64,000 bases of DNA from Flavobacterium caseinilyticum (GTDB taxonomy: Bacteria > Bacteroidota > Bacteroidia > Flavobacteriales > Flavobacteriaceae): positions 62,001 through 126,000 of the forward strand of contig NZ_SMFM01000005.1 of the NCBI RefSeq assembly GCF_004349085.1, given 5' to 3'. The translations under genes and the position numbers were made by a program. Below are positions 17,905 through 27,033 of this stretch, piece by piece. The notes beneath the pieces are model-generated. The model saw only the letters and a program-made list of their open reading frames with translations. It ran no database searches and was not told where the DNA came from. Position 1 is the first letter of the stretch. The number at the start of each line of letters is the position of its first letter.

Positions 17905-17930
17905 ATAGCTGGAATAGCTCCAAATAAAAA

Positions 17931-18608
17931 TTACAATTCGATGGAACTTCCTATTTCAAGCAACATCAAATCTTTTCCTTTGTTGAAAAATTTACGAATG
18001 GATTCCTCATGGTCAATTTCGATATAACCGAAAGTATCGTAATGGTAGCCCAGAATTTTATCGCAATCCAAGAAATCAGAAGCTATAATCGCATCTTCTA
18101 CATCCATGGTAAAATTATCGCCTATCGGCAAAATCGCCAAGTCGAGTTTGGTGCGCATAGGGATCAGTTTCATGTCCATAGTAAGCGCCGTATCACCAGC
18201 AATATATACATTTTTATGTTCCCCTTCAATGACAAAACCACCCGGATTTCCTCCGTAACTGCCGTCAGGAAAGGAACTGGAATGAATCGCATTTACATAT
18301 TTCAATTTCCCAAAATCAAAATTCCAACTTCCTCCGTGATTCATCGGATGCGATTGAAAGCCTTTTGCGCCATAATAACCTGCAATTTCAGCATTGGAAA
18401 CAATTACCGCATTGGTTCTTTTGGCAATTGCCTCGACATCCAAAATATGATCCCCGTGAGCATGCGTTAGCAAAATATAATCTGCTTTTAAAGTGTCAAT
18501 GTCAATGTGCGCTGCATTTGGATTAGCCGAAATATACGGATCTACAATTATGTTTTTGCCACCAACTTCGATTCCTAATGACGCGTGACCGTAAAATGTT
18601 ATTTTCAT
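17931..18608 (-). CDS. UPF0173-family metal-dependent hydrolase
   Basis: A 225-residue metallo-beta-lactamase-fold protein. The zinc motif HAHGDH is at residues 49-54, preceded by VDPYISANP. Later metal-binding segments include HSSSFPDGSYGGNPGGF, IAGDTALTMDMK and GYHYDTFG. The family has broad hydrolase activity with no settled substrate. It lies inside the men cluster and is found there in other flavobacteria as far as I recall; a role in menaquinone synthesis is unproven. Confidence 0.85.
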   Translation of the reverse strand: MKITFYGHASLGIEVGGKNIIVDPYISANPNAAHIDIDTLKADYILLTHAHGDHILDVEAIAKRTNAVIVSNAEIAGYYGAKGFQSHPMNHGGSWNFDFGKLKYVNAIHSSSFPDGSYGGNPGGFVIEGEHKNVYIAGDTALTMDMKLIPMRTKLDLAILPIGDNFTMDVEDAIIASDFLDCDKILGYHYDTFGYIEIDHEESIRKFFNKGKDLMLLEIGSSIEL

Positions 18609-18653
18609 ATTTATTAATTTAAAAATGGAATGATTCCCTACTTGATTATTAAT

Positions 18654-19616
18654 TTATCTCCCTCCTAAAAAAGTATTCACAATGATATCCGAAAAAAAGT
18701 AAATCATACCTAACGACAACAACACTGAAAGTGCAAAAGTACTCAAAGCAAGTTTTTTTAATTCAGGATCTAATTCCTTGGCATTTTGATTTTTATAGAC
18801 GGTAACTAAATGTTTAATTAAAGGTATGTACGCCAATAAAAACAAGTATTGATCAAAATGAAAATCGTCAATAATTGTAAAAATTAACACCAAAACCATC
18901 GCCGTTACAATCAAAATGTAATGGTATATTTTTGCTTTGGCTCCGCCAATTTTTACGACAATCGTGTTTTTATTCGATTTTCTATCGGATGCTTCGTCTC
19001 GCATATTATTCAAATTTAAAACACCAACGCTTAATAATCCAATTGCGACTGCAGGCAAAACCAACAATACATCCAATTGTTTCGAGTATAAAAAATTCAC
19101 TCCTAAAGTACTCACCAATCCAAAAAATACAAATACAAATACATCACCAAAACCTCTGTAGCCATAAGCTGTATTTCCAACCGTATAGCGAATGGCAGAT
19201 ACAATTGAAAGAATTCCCAAAACTAAATAGAAAAAGGAATACCATAGATTTGTATCTCTAAACGCATAATAAATCAATAACATCGCGGAAAGTAACGTCA
19301 AGACTGATGTCATTATAATGGCGCGTTTCATGGCTTGCGGAGTAATCACACCACTTTGTATCGCGCGTTTTGGCCCTACGCGATCTTCATTATCTGTTCC
19401 TTTCATGCCATCACCGTAATCATTAGCAAAATTAGATAGTATTTGCAATCCTAATGTTGTCAATATAGCAAAGCCAAACAATCGCCAATTAAAGACTTCT
19501 GTTGGCGTTAATATACTATCTGTTGGGTGCGCCAAAGCATACATACTTCCAACTATTATTCCCGAAACCGACAAGGGTAAGGTTCGTAATCGTGCGGCTT
19601 CAATCCAATGTTTCAT
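18654..19616 (-). CDS. menA: 1,4-Dihydroxy-2-naphthoate polyprenyltransferase
   Basis: UbiA-superfamily membrane prenyltransferase that attaches the isoprenoid tail to DHNA to give demethylmenaquinone. It is 320 residues with eight or so hydrophobic helices. The first Asp-rich site is NFANDYGDGMKGTDNEDRVG (about residues 64-83) and the second lies around LNNMRDEASDRKSNKNT. Linked to menB and menC on the same strand, which settles the substrate class. The N-terminus WIEAARLRTLPLS is typical of MenA. Confidence 0.92.
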   Translation of the reverse strand: MKHWIEAARLRTLPLSVSGIIVGSMYALAHPTDSILTPTEVFNWRLFGFAILTTLGLQILSNFANDYGDGMKGTDNEDRVGPKRAIQSGVITPQAMKRAIIMTSVLTLLSAMLLIYYAFRDTNLWYSFFYLVLGILSIVSAIRYTVGNTAYGYRGFGDVFVFVFFGLVSTLGVNFLYSKQLDVLLVLPAVAIGLLSVGVLNLNNMRDEASDRKSNKNTIVVKIGGAKAKIYHYILIVTAMVLVLIFTIIDDFHFDQYLFLLAYIPLIKHLVTVYKNQNAKELDPELKKLALSTFALSVLLSLGMIYFFSDIIVNTFLGGR

Positions 19617-19699
19617 GTTTTATTATTTAAAAATTTGCAGTTTAAATCTTAAGATTTATTGTGTAAACAACTTTAAATCTCGCACTTTAAACCATATTA

Positions 19700-21214
19700 T
19701 TACATCCAATTGCTATCGGAAGTTTCTATCTCGTACAACCAAAGGTTGACTTGTTGCTTTACTATTGAATAATTCGCTAACTGAAATTCTATATTTCCTC
19801 CTGCAGTATGCAATATTATGGAGCCAATATTCAACTTTTTATGCCAGAAAAGCTGCGACGTTGTAATCGCTTGTATTTTACTAGGTTCAATAATATCATT
19901 GCTCACATCCCAAGCGCCGCTTTGCTTAATTATAAAATTCTTATGAATGAATAATCGGTTATTTTTAAATTTAAAATATTGGATTAATCCAATAACTACT
20001 ACATAAAACGGCACCACATAACTATATTCAAAAATTATAGGTTCAAGCCAATATCCAATCCCCAAAAATCCCAACAAAGGTAACCCTATTGAAAGAACAA
20101 CAGAAAAAATAAGTTTGCGATAATTAGGTTGTAGCATCTGTCCCCTTTCAGGAATTTGATGAAACAACAATCTCAATATAGAATCTCTCTCTGTTTCACT
20201 ACATCCCGGAATTTCAATTATTGATTTCCGTTCTTCCTTTTCGCCTCCAGTTGCTTGTTTGATTTTTAATTCTAAAATCCCCATTTTCTTTTGGAAGTAA
20301 TTTCTGGTGACTGTCGTAATTTGAACTTTTTCTGGCTTGATGATGGTACTTTTTGTATTCAACAATCCAAAAGATAATAACATCGAACCTTTTTGTCGCG
20401 TTATTTTGTAATCATAAAACTTGAAAACGATTCGTGTAACATTTACAACCAAAACAACACCAAACAACAACAGTATCGATGTTAAAATAGTTTGCAACAC
20501 TAAGTTTTTATCAATGTAAGACCCAACTTTTTCTTTGTAAATATTGCTTTCGTCTCCAAAATTTTGAAAATTCTCGTAAATCGTGCTAAAGAAAATCACC
20601 AGTAATGCAATACTTTTTCCATAATTAGAAGTTATTCCAACTTTCAGCAAACTCAAAAAACTAATTTTTATGAAAGGATGAGCGGCTTCAAATAGCTTTT
20701 GCTCGGTTTCCTCCAAAGTAGTTTCTGCAGTTCCAACTACACGCTGTAATTTATCATTTTCCAACAAACGAGATTTTAATTCCAAAGCCAATTCATGCGA
20801 AATCGCTTTGATGGCGCCTTCTTTTTTATTGCTTCCGGCAGTATCTACATCTAATTCATAAACACCAATCAACTTTTGGATAAAAGACTGATTGATATTT
20901 ACCTGTTGGATTTTGCGCAGTTGAATCGCAGTTTTGGTTTTATTAAAAACGCCTTCTGTTATAATGAATTCCTCATTTTCGGCATCCAAAAAGAAAGTAA
21001 AGTTTAGATATTTCAAATAAGAAACAACTCCAATACTTGCGAATACAAGAAGCATTCCCACCACTAAATACACTTTGTTAATTTCATCAAATTTAAAGGC
21101 CCAAATTAAGATTATAGGCCATAAAGCTCTTCCATATTGCTGAAGCGCATAAAAAAACATAACCCAGATCCCAACTATGGATTGCCTTTGTGGTTGACTA
21201 AAATCAGTTCCCAT
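19700..21214 (-). CDS. PH-domain (bPH2, YdbT-like) membrane protein
   Basis: A 504-residue membrane protein with three bacterial PH-like (DUF304/bPH2) segments between pairs of hydrophobic helices: about 60-150, 250-345 and 400-490. This is the YdbT layout. Its ATG overlaps the stop of the upstream PH gene by one base (TAATG), so the two are translationally coupled and probably form a YdbS-YdbT-like pair. Bacillus YdbST-type proteins are linked to envelope stress. Why the pair lies inside the men cluster is unclear. Confidence 0.82.
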   Translation of the reverse strand: MGTDFSQPQRQSIVGIWVMFFYALQQYGRALWPIILIWAFKFDEINKVYLVVGMLLVFASIGVVSYLKYLNFTFFLDAENEEFIITEGVFNKTKTAIQLRKIQQVNINQSFIQKLIGVYELDVDTAGSNKKEGAIKAISHELALELKSRLLENDKLQRVVGTAETTLEETEQKLFEAAHPFIKISFLSLLKVGITSNYGKSIALLVIFFSTIYENFQNFGDESNIYKEKVGSYIDKNLVLQTILTSILLLFGVVLVVNVTRIVFKFYDYKITRQKGSMLLSFGLLNTKSTIIKPEKVQITTVTRNYFQKKMGILELKIKQATGGEKEERKSIIEIPGCSETERDSILRLLFHQIPERGQMLQPNYRKLIFSVVLSIGLPLLGFLGIGYWLEPIIFEYSYVVPFYVVVIGLIQYFKFKNNRLFIHKNFIIKQSGAWDVSNDIIEPSKIQAITTSQLFWHKKLNIGSIILHTAGGNIEFQLANYSIVKQQVNLWLYEIETSDSNWM

Positions 21215-21735
21215 TACAATTGCTTTTGTATTTTACCCATCAACAATTGTTTGATATTTTCGGCTTGTTCTTTTTCGATCCCGGGGATTTCAATATCACT
21301 GGAACTTCCGCCGGCAGTAAAAATTTCTATTTTGGCGAGACCAAAATAACGTGAAATTAATCCTTCATGCAATGCCACATGCTGCACTCTATTATAAGGA
21401 ATAACGATTGTGTTAGTAGCAATGACTCCGTACCTAAAAAGCACATCGTGTTCGCGGAAAGCAAAACCTTTTTTCTTAAAAGCGATAATAGATAAAACAA
21501 TTAAGAAAATCGAAAATACAGGAATTACAATTCCTAAAATCAGCCATACTCTTCCAGAAAAAAATTCAGGTTTAAATATTGAAACAATTATCGGAACTAA
21601 AACAAGTAATGCAATAATTCTCAGTAGACCAATCAAAACCACTAACAGGTATTTAGGTTGCAAAGCCGTAAAAGAGACCTCCTCGAATTTAGGAAGCTGG
21701 CTGGTATCAATCGTTTCGTTTGTGAAATTTTCCAT
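21214..21735 (-). CDS. PH-domain (bPH2, YdbS-like) membrane protein
   Basis: A 173-residue protein with two hydrophobic helices (about 32-55 and 62-85) followed by one bPH2 domain (FAFREHDVLFRYGVI, IPYNRVQHVALHEG, IEIFTAGGSSSDIEIPG). I use ATG 21735 because the only upstream alternative, TTG 21753, falls within the inverted repeat at 21752-21806. It overlaps the following YdbT-like gene by one base. Confidence 0.82.
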   Translation of the reverse strand: MENFTNETIDTSQLPKFEEVSFTALQPKYLLVVLIGLLRIIALLVLVPIIVSIFKPEFFSGRVWLILGIVIPVFSIFLIVLSIIAFKKKGFAFREHDVLFRYGVIATNTIVIPYNRVQHVALHEGLISRYFGLAKIEIFTAGGSSSDIEIPGIEKEQAENIKQLLMGKIQKQL

Positions 21736-21751
21736 TTTTTTATTTTGTTTC

Positions 21752-21867
21752 AAGTTTGAAGTTTAACGTTTCAAGTTCTATACTTGAAACGTTAAACTTT
21801 AAACTTTTTACCTTTTTTTGCGACTGAACACTAATCCCAAAATTTCGGGACTGAACACTGAACACTA
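21752..21867. repeat. Intergenic inverted repeat plus CTGAACACT words
   Basis: A 25-bp inverted repeat (21752-21776 / 21782-21806, two mismatches) is followed by a palindrome TCCCAAAATTTCGGGA (21835-21850). Words of the type ACTGAACACT(AA/GAACACT) flank the palindrome on both sides. The same words recur at 59614-59635. On the minus strand, which is the transcribed one here, the segment lies between menB and the PH genes. Confidence 0.75.
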
Positions 21868-21876
21868 ATTACTAAT

Positions 21877-22707
21877 TTACGGCAACCATTTTTTCTCGAA
21901 ATTCGGTTTTCTTTTCTCCAAGAATGCGTTTCTTCCTTCTTTAGCTTCTTCGGTCATATATGCAAGTCTTGTAGCTTCACCAGCAAAAACCTGTTGTCCC
22001 ACCATTCCATCATCGGTAAGATTCATCGCAAATTTTAGCATTTTAATTGCCATTGGAGATTTTTGCAAAATTTCCTGCGCCCATTCGTAAGCAGTATCTT
22101 CTAATTCAGCATGCGGTATCACAGCATTCACCATTCCCATATCCATAGCATCCTGCGCCGAATAATTGCGTCCCAAGAAGAAAATCTCGCGTGCTTTTTT
22201 CTGTCCCACCATTTTAGCCAAATATGCCGAACCATATCCACCGTCAAAACTCGTTACATCAGCATCCGTTTGTTTGAAGATCGCATGTTCTTTACTCGCC
22301 AAAGTCAAATCGCACACCACATGCAAACTGTGTCCTCCGCCTACAGCCCAACCCGGAACTACAGCGATAACCACTTTTGGCATGAATCGGATTAAACGTT
22401 GTACTTCCAAAATGTTCAAACGATGCTGTCCATCATCGCCCACATATCCTTGATGTCCGCGTGCGTTTTGATCGCCGCCGCTGCAAAAAGAATACACGCC
22501 ATCTTTAGAGGAAGGCCCTTCGGCAGAAAGTAAAACTACCCCAATTGATGTATCTTCCTGTGCATCATAAAAGGCATTATACAATTCAGCAGTCGTTTTT
22601 GGACGAAACGCATTGCGCACATCCGGTCTGTTGAAAGCAATTCTGGCAACGCCATTGCATTTCTTATAAGTGATATCTTCGTATTCTTTTGCAGTGATCC
22701 AATTCAT
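21877..22707 (-). CDS. menB: 1,4-Dihydroxy-2-naphthoyl-CoA synthase
   Basis: Crotonase-fold enzyme that cyclises o-succinylbenzoyl-CoA to DHNA-CoA. At 276 residues it shows the MenB signatures: AFNRPDVRNAFRPKT, oxyanion-hole loop FCSGGDQNARG, VPGWAVGGGHSLHVVCDLTL, and TDADVTSFDGGYGSAYLAK with the catalytic Asp/Ser region. It is the first men gene of the minus-strand cluster, with a gap of about 730 bp upstream that should hold the promoter. Confidence 0.95.
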   Translation of the reverse strand: MNWITAKEYEDITYKKCNGVARIAFNRPDVRNAFRPKTTAELYNAFYDAQEDTSIGVVLLSAEGPSSKDGVYSFCSGGDQNARGHQGYVGDDGQHRLNILEVQRLIRFMPKVVIAVVPGWAVGGGHSLHVVCDLTLASKEHAIFKQTDADVTSFDGGYGSAYLAKMVGQKKAREIFFLGRNYSAQDAMDMGMVNAVIPHAELEDTAYEWAQEILQKSPMAIKMLKFAMNLTDDGMVGQQVFAGEATRLAYMTEEAKEGRNAFLEKRKPNFEKKWLP

Positions 22708-23436
22708 CGTAATTAATTTAAAATATTTCAGTGTAAAAATAAATCATTTTTTACATTTTATCTATTCTATTTGCATAAGCTTATGGTAATCCTTCTCTGA
22801 TTAAAGGCTTTAAAACGTTAAAAAATAATAAAAAATCAGCATTTTAACAGTTGCCAATTCAAATTATTTTTAATTTTGAAATAAGCTAATCAGATGAATA
22901 CAAATTCTTTATCTTGATTAATTATTGATTCTTCACTGATTTATTAACCTAAAAAAAGAATGTATTGAATGCAATTAAAAATGTTGTCGCTCCTTTTTCT
23001 ACGGTAATAACTTATAAAAATATTTTCAAAGCCCCGATAAACGAGCTAATGATACTAGCATTTGCCCCAGCAGTAAAAAATAAAAAGTAACACCTACGGT
23101 TAATTAAAGAGCTATTTTCTTGTCCTTGCAAAAGTGAGACATTAATAAACAATTGTTTAGAAAATTATCTTACAATATATAGAAAACCAACGGCCAAATC
23201 GTGAAATTATTTCTAAACTCGTAAGCAAGTGATTGTACATTTAAAGACAAAACCATCCTTTAAAGTACTTACGCTTAAGTTAATATTTTTAAAATAGTAT
23301 AAATAATACTATTACGCTTAGAAGCGGATAAAGCTACTTTGAACTTCAAATTTATTTTAATGTTGCCAGAATTTAATGTTCTGAAACAGCATTAAAAAGA
23401 GAAAGACTAACCGTTACGATTAGTCTTTCTTTTTTT
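22708..23436. other. Non-coding gap upstream of menB
   Basis: About 730 AT-rich bases without a supported gene. A plus-strand open stretch of about 45 codons ends with TAA at about 23090 (it includes KNIFKAPINELM) but has no ATG at a sensible place and no recognised homology, so I do not call it. The right end holds the cvfB-side terminator. A decayed gene is possible. Confidence 0.45.
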
Positions 23437-23438
23437 TT
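23401..23438 (-). terminator. Bidirectional terminator next to cvfB-like gene
   Basis: GAAAGACTAA / TTAGTCTTTC 10-bp stem with a 9-nt loop. It has an A/T-run on both sides (nine T residues rightward; CTCTTTTT leftward), directly after the minus-strand stop at 23437. Confidence 0.85.
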
Positions 23439-24291
23439 ATTCCTTAACCAAGTAAATTCCGTCTTCCTTGATTTCGATTAATTTCTCTCGATATAAAGCT
23501 CCTATCGCTTTCTTGAAGGTTTTCTTACTCATTTTCAAAACCGTTTTAATATCTTCCGGATGTGAATTATCAGTCAAACGCAAGAAACCTCTGCTCGCTC
23601 TTAACTCATCCAGAATTTTCTCTGCATTTGGCTCTATACTTTGATAGCCTTGAACTTGCAATGCCACATCAATCTTATTATCCGGACGAATTGTCTTGAT
23701 ATACCCTCGCATTCGGTCTCCCGTGCGAATCGCATCATCATAAACTTCATCTTTGTACATCAAACCTTTGTATTTTTCGTTGATGATAACGTTAATTCCT
23801 AATTCAGTAATATGGGAAACTATTAAATCTACTTCTTCCCCTTTTTCAACCGTTAGGTGATCATTTTTTAAAAACTGATTCAATTTACTGGAAGCTACCA
23901 AACGATTGGTTTTCTCGTCCATATAAAGGTACACCAAGTAGCGTTTCCCTTTTTCCATGGGACGCGCCTGCTCTTTAAACGGAACCAAAATATCTTTTTC
24001 CATTCCCCAATCCATAAAAGCACCAATCTGATTGGTATAATTCACACGCAAAAGTGCAAATTCATTCAATAAAATATAAGGTTCTAATGTCGTGGCAACG
24101 GGTCTTTCTTCGTGATCCAAGTACACAAAAACAATCAACTCCTCACCTATTTCAAATTCGTTTGGCACGTATTTGTTAGGCAACAGAATGTCATGAATTC
24201 CTTCGGGATCTTCTTCTGGATTTCCCAGAAACAAACCTACTTTGGTATCACGTAGAATGGTAAGCGTATTGTATTTTCCTATTTCAATCAT
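23437..24291 (-). CDS. cvfB: CvfB-like S1-domain RNA-binding protein
   Basis: A 284-residue protein with the CvfB layout: three S1-type beta-barrel domains (about 1-70, 71-145 and 150-215) and a C-terminal winged-helix domain (about 220-284, FLRLTDNSHPEDIKTVLKMS, KKTFKKAIGALYREKLI). The family binds RNA and was first described as a virulence regulator in Staphylococcus. Its RNA targets here are unknown. It is monocistronic and followed by a strong terminator. Confidence 0.85.
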   Translation of the reverse strand: MIEIGKYNTLTILRDTKVGLFLGNPEEDPEGIHDILLPNKYVPNEFEIGEELIVFVYLDHEERPVATTLEPYILLNEFALLRVNYTNQIGAFMDWGMEKDILVPFKEQARPMEKGKRYLVYLYMDEKTNRLVASSKLNQFLKNDHLTVEKGEEVDLIVSHITELGINVIINEKYKGLMYKDEVYDDAIRTGDRMRGYIKTIRPDNKIDVALQVQGYQSIEPNAEKILDELRASRGFLRLTDNSHPEDIKTVLKMSKKTFKKAIGALYREKLIEIKEDGIYLVKE

Positions 24292-25262
24292 TTTCTTTCA
24301 ATTTCTAAAGCGCAAAGGTACGAAGTTTGAAAATAGTAAATTAAGAAACTGTCTACAAAAAAACAAAGCTAGAATCCAAAAATTAATCTGATAGTTAAGC
24401 TCAAAGACTATTATGATAAATAAATAGTTTTGAACTTTTAATTCTTCAAGAACATAATAATTACATCGCAGAAATTGTAAGAAGTAGCAATAATCAGGTA
24501 TTTAAAATAAAGAAAACTCCATTCGCATTCAAATTAATACATATGTCCTACGATTAGGTCCAACGATTAAGAGTAGGTCCAACAACTTGGCAGATTTCTG
24601 TTTTAGTAAAACTTTATTCTTAATTCTAACTATAATCATACAGAAAATTCAGCTTTAATACGCTACTTAACTTGGCCGAAACGTTTTAGACAATTGTTTT
24701 GAAATCAGTGAAATAGAAATCTATTTTTAAATTATAGTTGAAGGCTAAAAAACATAAATTTTAATAATCTGAAAGTTCTGAAAAAAACGTATACTTCGCG
24801 TTCATTATCATTGACCCATTTAATAATCAATTTTACTGAATTGTTGGAGTTAAAAAATATTTATCCCAATTAAAAATAAAATGAGATTTTAATGTAAAGA
24901 GACTTGAAAAAATTAAAAAAACTCAAGCAAGTGTTTATGATTTAAGAAAAAAAATTATTGATATAGGGAAATTCATATATTCGCCTGAAAATAAAGAAAG
25001 GGAAAATAAAACATACAGGTGAAATTAAACTTAAAATTAAAAACTGTAACGTTGAAATTTTAGATAACTTGAAAGAGACAATATAAAATTTAACCAAAGT
25101 TATCCATCTTTAAATTTCTAAAAAAAAGCTTTCTCAACGTGAATTTCCAATTCATGATCACTAAAAAATACAATTATACATCCGTAGCAAGCATTTGGAA
25201 AACGCTTACGACAACAAACGCAACATATACCACAAACACTTTGTAAAGTTAATCGATTATTG
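24292..25262. other. Long non-coding gap, possible gene relic
   Basis: About 970 bases with no supported gene. A plus-strand open stretch of 43 codons at 24891-25022 (Lys/Glu-rich, containing LEKIKKTQASVYDLRKKIID) lacks a start codon. Other frames nearby are broken by many stops. Two copies of AGGTCCAAC lie at 24556-24585. The pattern suggests a decayed gene, but I cannot name it. Confidence 0.4.
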
Positions 25263-25268
25263 CAAAAA

Positions 25269-25296
25269 AAAAGAGGACTCAAAAGCCCTCTTTTTT
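25269..25296 (-). terminator. Terminator after DUF4494 gene
   Basis: AGAGG(GC)...CCTCT stem, A-rich on one side and T-rich on the other (ten T residues read leftward, six rightward). It lies about 40 nt beyond the minus-strand stop at 25336 and could act in both directions. Confidence 0.75.
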
Positions 25297-25335
25297 ATAA
25301 TATTATCACTCGGAATATGCTTTGTAATTGAATAA

Positions 25336-25881
25336 TTACTCTACCATAACGGTGTCAAATTCCATCTCATCCACAATTTCTATTGCAACTTCTGGTTTAG
25401 AACCTTTTATTGCATTAAATTTTTCTAATTGTTCCAGTTCACCTTCTTCGCCACTGAAATACGGAAAAACATCCATGATAGGCGATTCCGAAATTGCTGG
25501 TATAGTATAGTCGCCCATCGTGCCTTTCATGACGCTAGTGGTGTTATCAAAAGCTTCTTTTACATCATTGGCTTGCACTAGTAAATAAATATTTGATTTT
25601 CGTTCTTTCCCGCTTTCTTCGTCATATGCCAATAAGGAAACTTTAGATCGAAACCAACGATCTGCATTTTCGAAGGGGTGAATTTCGGCATAATTAGCCA
25701 CTTTTATATTGGTGATTTTAAATTCTTCGCTGATATATGCCGACATTTCTTCATTGATTCTGCTTTCAGCTTCGGTGTAGGATAACGCATCCACCAAGTA
25801 CGGTTCTGTCGTAATCTTTTGTGCGCCAGTTTCGTCTGTTTTTCTATATTTTACTTTGCATTCGTACCAAATTGTGCTCAT
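25336..25881 (-). CDS. DUF4494 family protein
   Basis: A 181-residue soluble acidic protein. The start MSTIWYECKVKYRKTDETG, the middle segment YLVDALSYTEAESRINEEM and the later ANDVKEAFDNTTSVMKGTM are the DUF4494 pattern, a family largely confined to Bacteroidota. Function unknown. No membrane segment or signal. It is flanked by terminators on the 3' side and stands alone. Confidence 0.88.
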   Translation of the reverse strand: MSTIWYECKVKYRKTDETGAQKITTEPYLVDALSYTEAESRINEEMSAYISEEFKITNIKVANYAEIHPFENADRWFRSKVSLLAYDEESGKERKSNIYLLVQANDVKEAFDNTTSVMKGTMGDYTIPAISESPIMDVFPYFSGEEGELEQLEKFNAIKGSKPEVAIEIVDEMEFDTVMVE

Positions 25882-26046
25882 TTCTATTTTTTTTTAGGAT
25901 GTCAAAGATAGATTTTAACGCAAAAAAAAAGCAATATTCCTAAAATAGATATCCACAATTTCGTAAAAAGAAAATATAGTAATGAAAGGCCTGCCTTTAT
26001 CGGATTAAAGCGACAACTGGAAAACTAATTTGTTATTAAAAATCAA

Positions 26047-26087
26047 AAAAAAAATACCGCTATCATTATGAAAACGGCATTTTTTGA
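26047..26087 (-). terminator. Terminator after yaaA
   Basis: On the minus strand AAAATGCCG pairs with CGGTATTTT (one G-U) over a 15-nt loop, followed by a long T-run, 17 nt beyond the yaaA stop. Confidence 0.8.
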
Positions 26088-26103
26088 ATTTGTGTAAAAG
26101 ATA

Positions 26104-26862
26104 TTAGCGGGTAAAAACCAAATGATTGCCTTCCGATAAATTAGCGTCAAAATGATAACCATCGTAATTGAAACCTTTTAAATCTTCTATAGTTTGAGCA
26201 TTGGTATCAATAATATAACGCACCATCATTCCTCGCGCCTTTTTGGCAAAAAAACTGATTATTTTTAATTTTCCGTTTTTGTAATCTTTAAATTCTGGCG
26301 TAATTACCGGAACTTTCAACGCGTTGACATCAATTGCCGAAAAATATTCATTACTGGCCAAATTGACAAACAATTCGTCTTCCTCAAGCTCTTTATTCAA
26401 AGCATTAGTTATAATTGGACTCCAAAATTCATGCAGGTTTTTGCTTTCGCCGATAGGTAATTTGGTTCCCATTTCCAAGCGGTACGCCTGAATTAAATCC
26501 AATGGTTTGAGCAGTCCGTATAATCCAGAAAGTATTCTTAATCGGTCTTGTAAAGCTTCTATTTTTTTTAATGGAATCGAATAGGCATCTAATCCAATGT
26601 AAACATCTCCATCAAAAGTATATACGGCAGGGCGTGCGTTAGTAGCCGTAAAAGGTGTTTTCCAATCCTGATTTCGTTTCCAGTTCAAATCAGCCAATTT
26701 ATCTGAAATACTCATTAAATCCGATAATTCAGCAGGATTTTTTTCTTTTAAAATTTTTTGAACTTGACGCGCTTCTTTCAAAAATAATGGCTCGGTATGC
26801 AATTGGGTGGGTAACTGTTTCTCGAAATTTAAAGATTTGGCTGGGGATATTACAATTTTCAT
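26104..26862 (-). CDS. yaaA: Peroxide stress protein YaaA (DUF328)
   Basis: A 252-residue protein with the full family signature: MKIVISPAKSLNFE at the start, YIGLDAYS, LRILSGLYGLLKPLDLIQAYRLEMG in the middle, NLASNEYF and FFAKKARGMM near the end. YaaA binds DNA and limits iron-driven oxidative damage in E. coli. I use ATG 26862; the only upstream in-frame start is a TTG two codons earlier. It is monocistronic. Confidence 0.93.
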   Translation of the reverse strand: MKIVISPAKSLNFEKQLPTQLHTEPLFLKEARQVQKILKEKNPAELSDLMSISDKLADLNWKRNQDWKTPFTATNARPAVYTFDGDVYIGLDAYSIPLKKIEALQDRLRILSGLYGLLKPLDLIQAYRLEMGTKLPIGESKNLHEFWSPIITNALNKELEEDELFVNLASNEYFSAIDVNALKVPVITPEFKDYKNGKLKIISFFAKKARGMMVRYIIDTNAQTIEDLKGFNYDGYHFDANLSEGNHLVFTR

Positions 26863-27033
26863 ACACAATACTCTTTCGAGCGATTTCTATTAATTTTTTA
26901 CAAAAGTACTAATTGAAAGTAAGAAATCAAGAATCTATAAATTGATTTGCTCAATAGACTAATAGATAATAGAGATTGATCGCTATTTTAATTATTTTTG
27001 AGGTCCAATAAAACTAAAAACCTTCCTATAATT

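Noticed and set aside
22960..23090. Small plus-strand gene of about 45 codons upstream of menB
   Set aside because: No ATG in a suitable place and no recognised similarity; kept only as a note on the gap.
24540..24600. Tandem repeat of AGGTCCAAC as an att or binding site array
   Set aside because: Only two copies of nine bases without symmetry or a nearby integrase.
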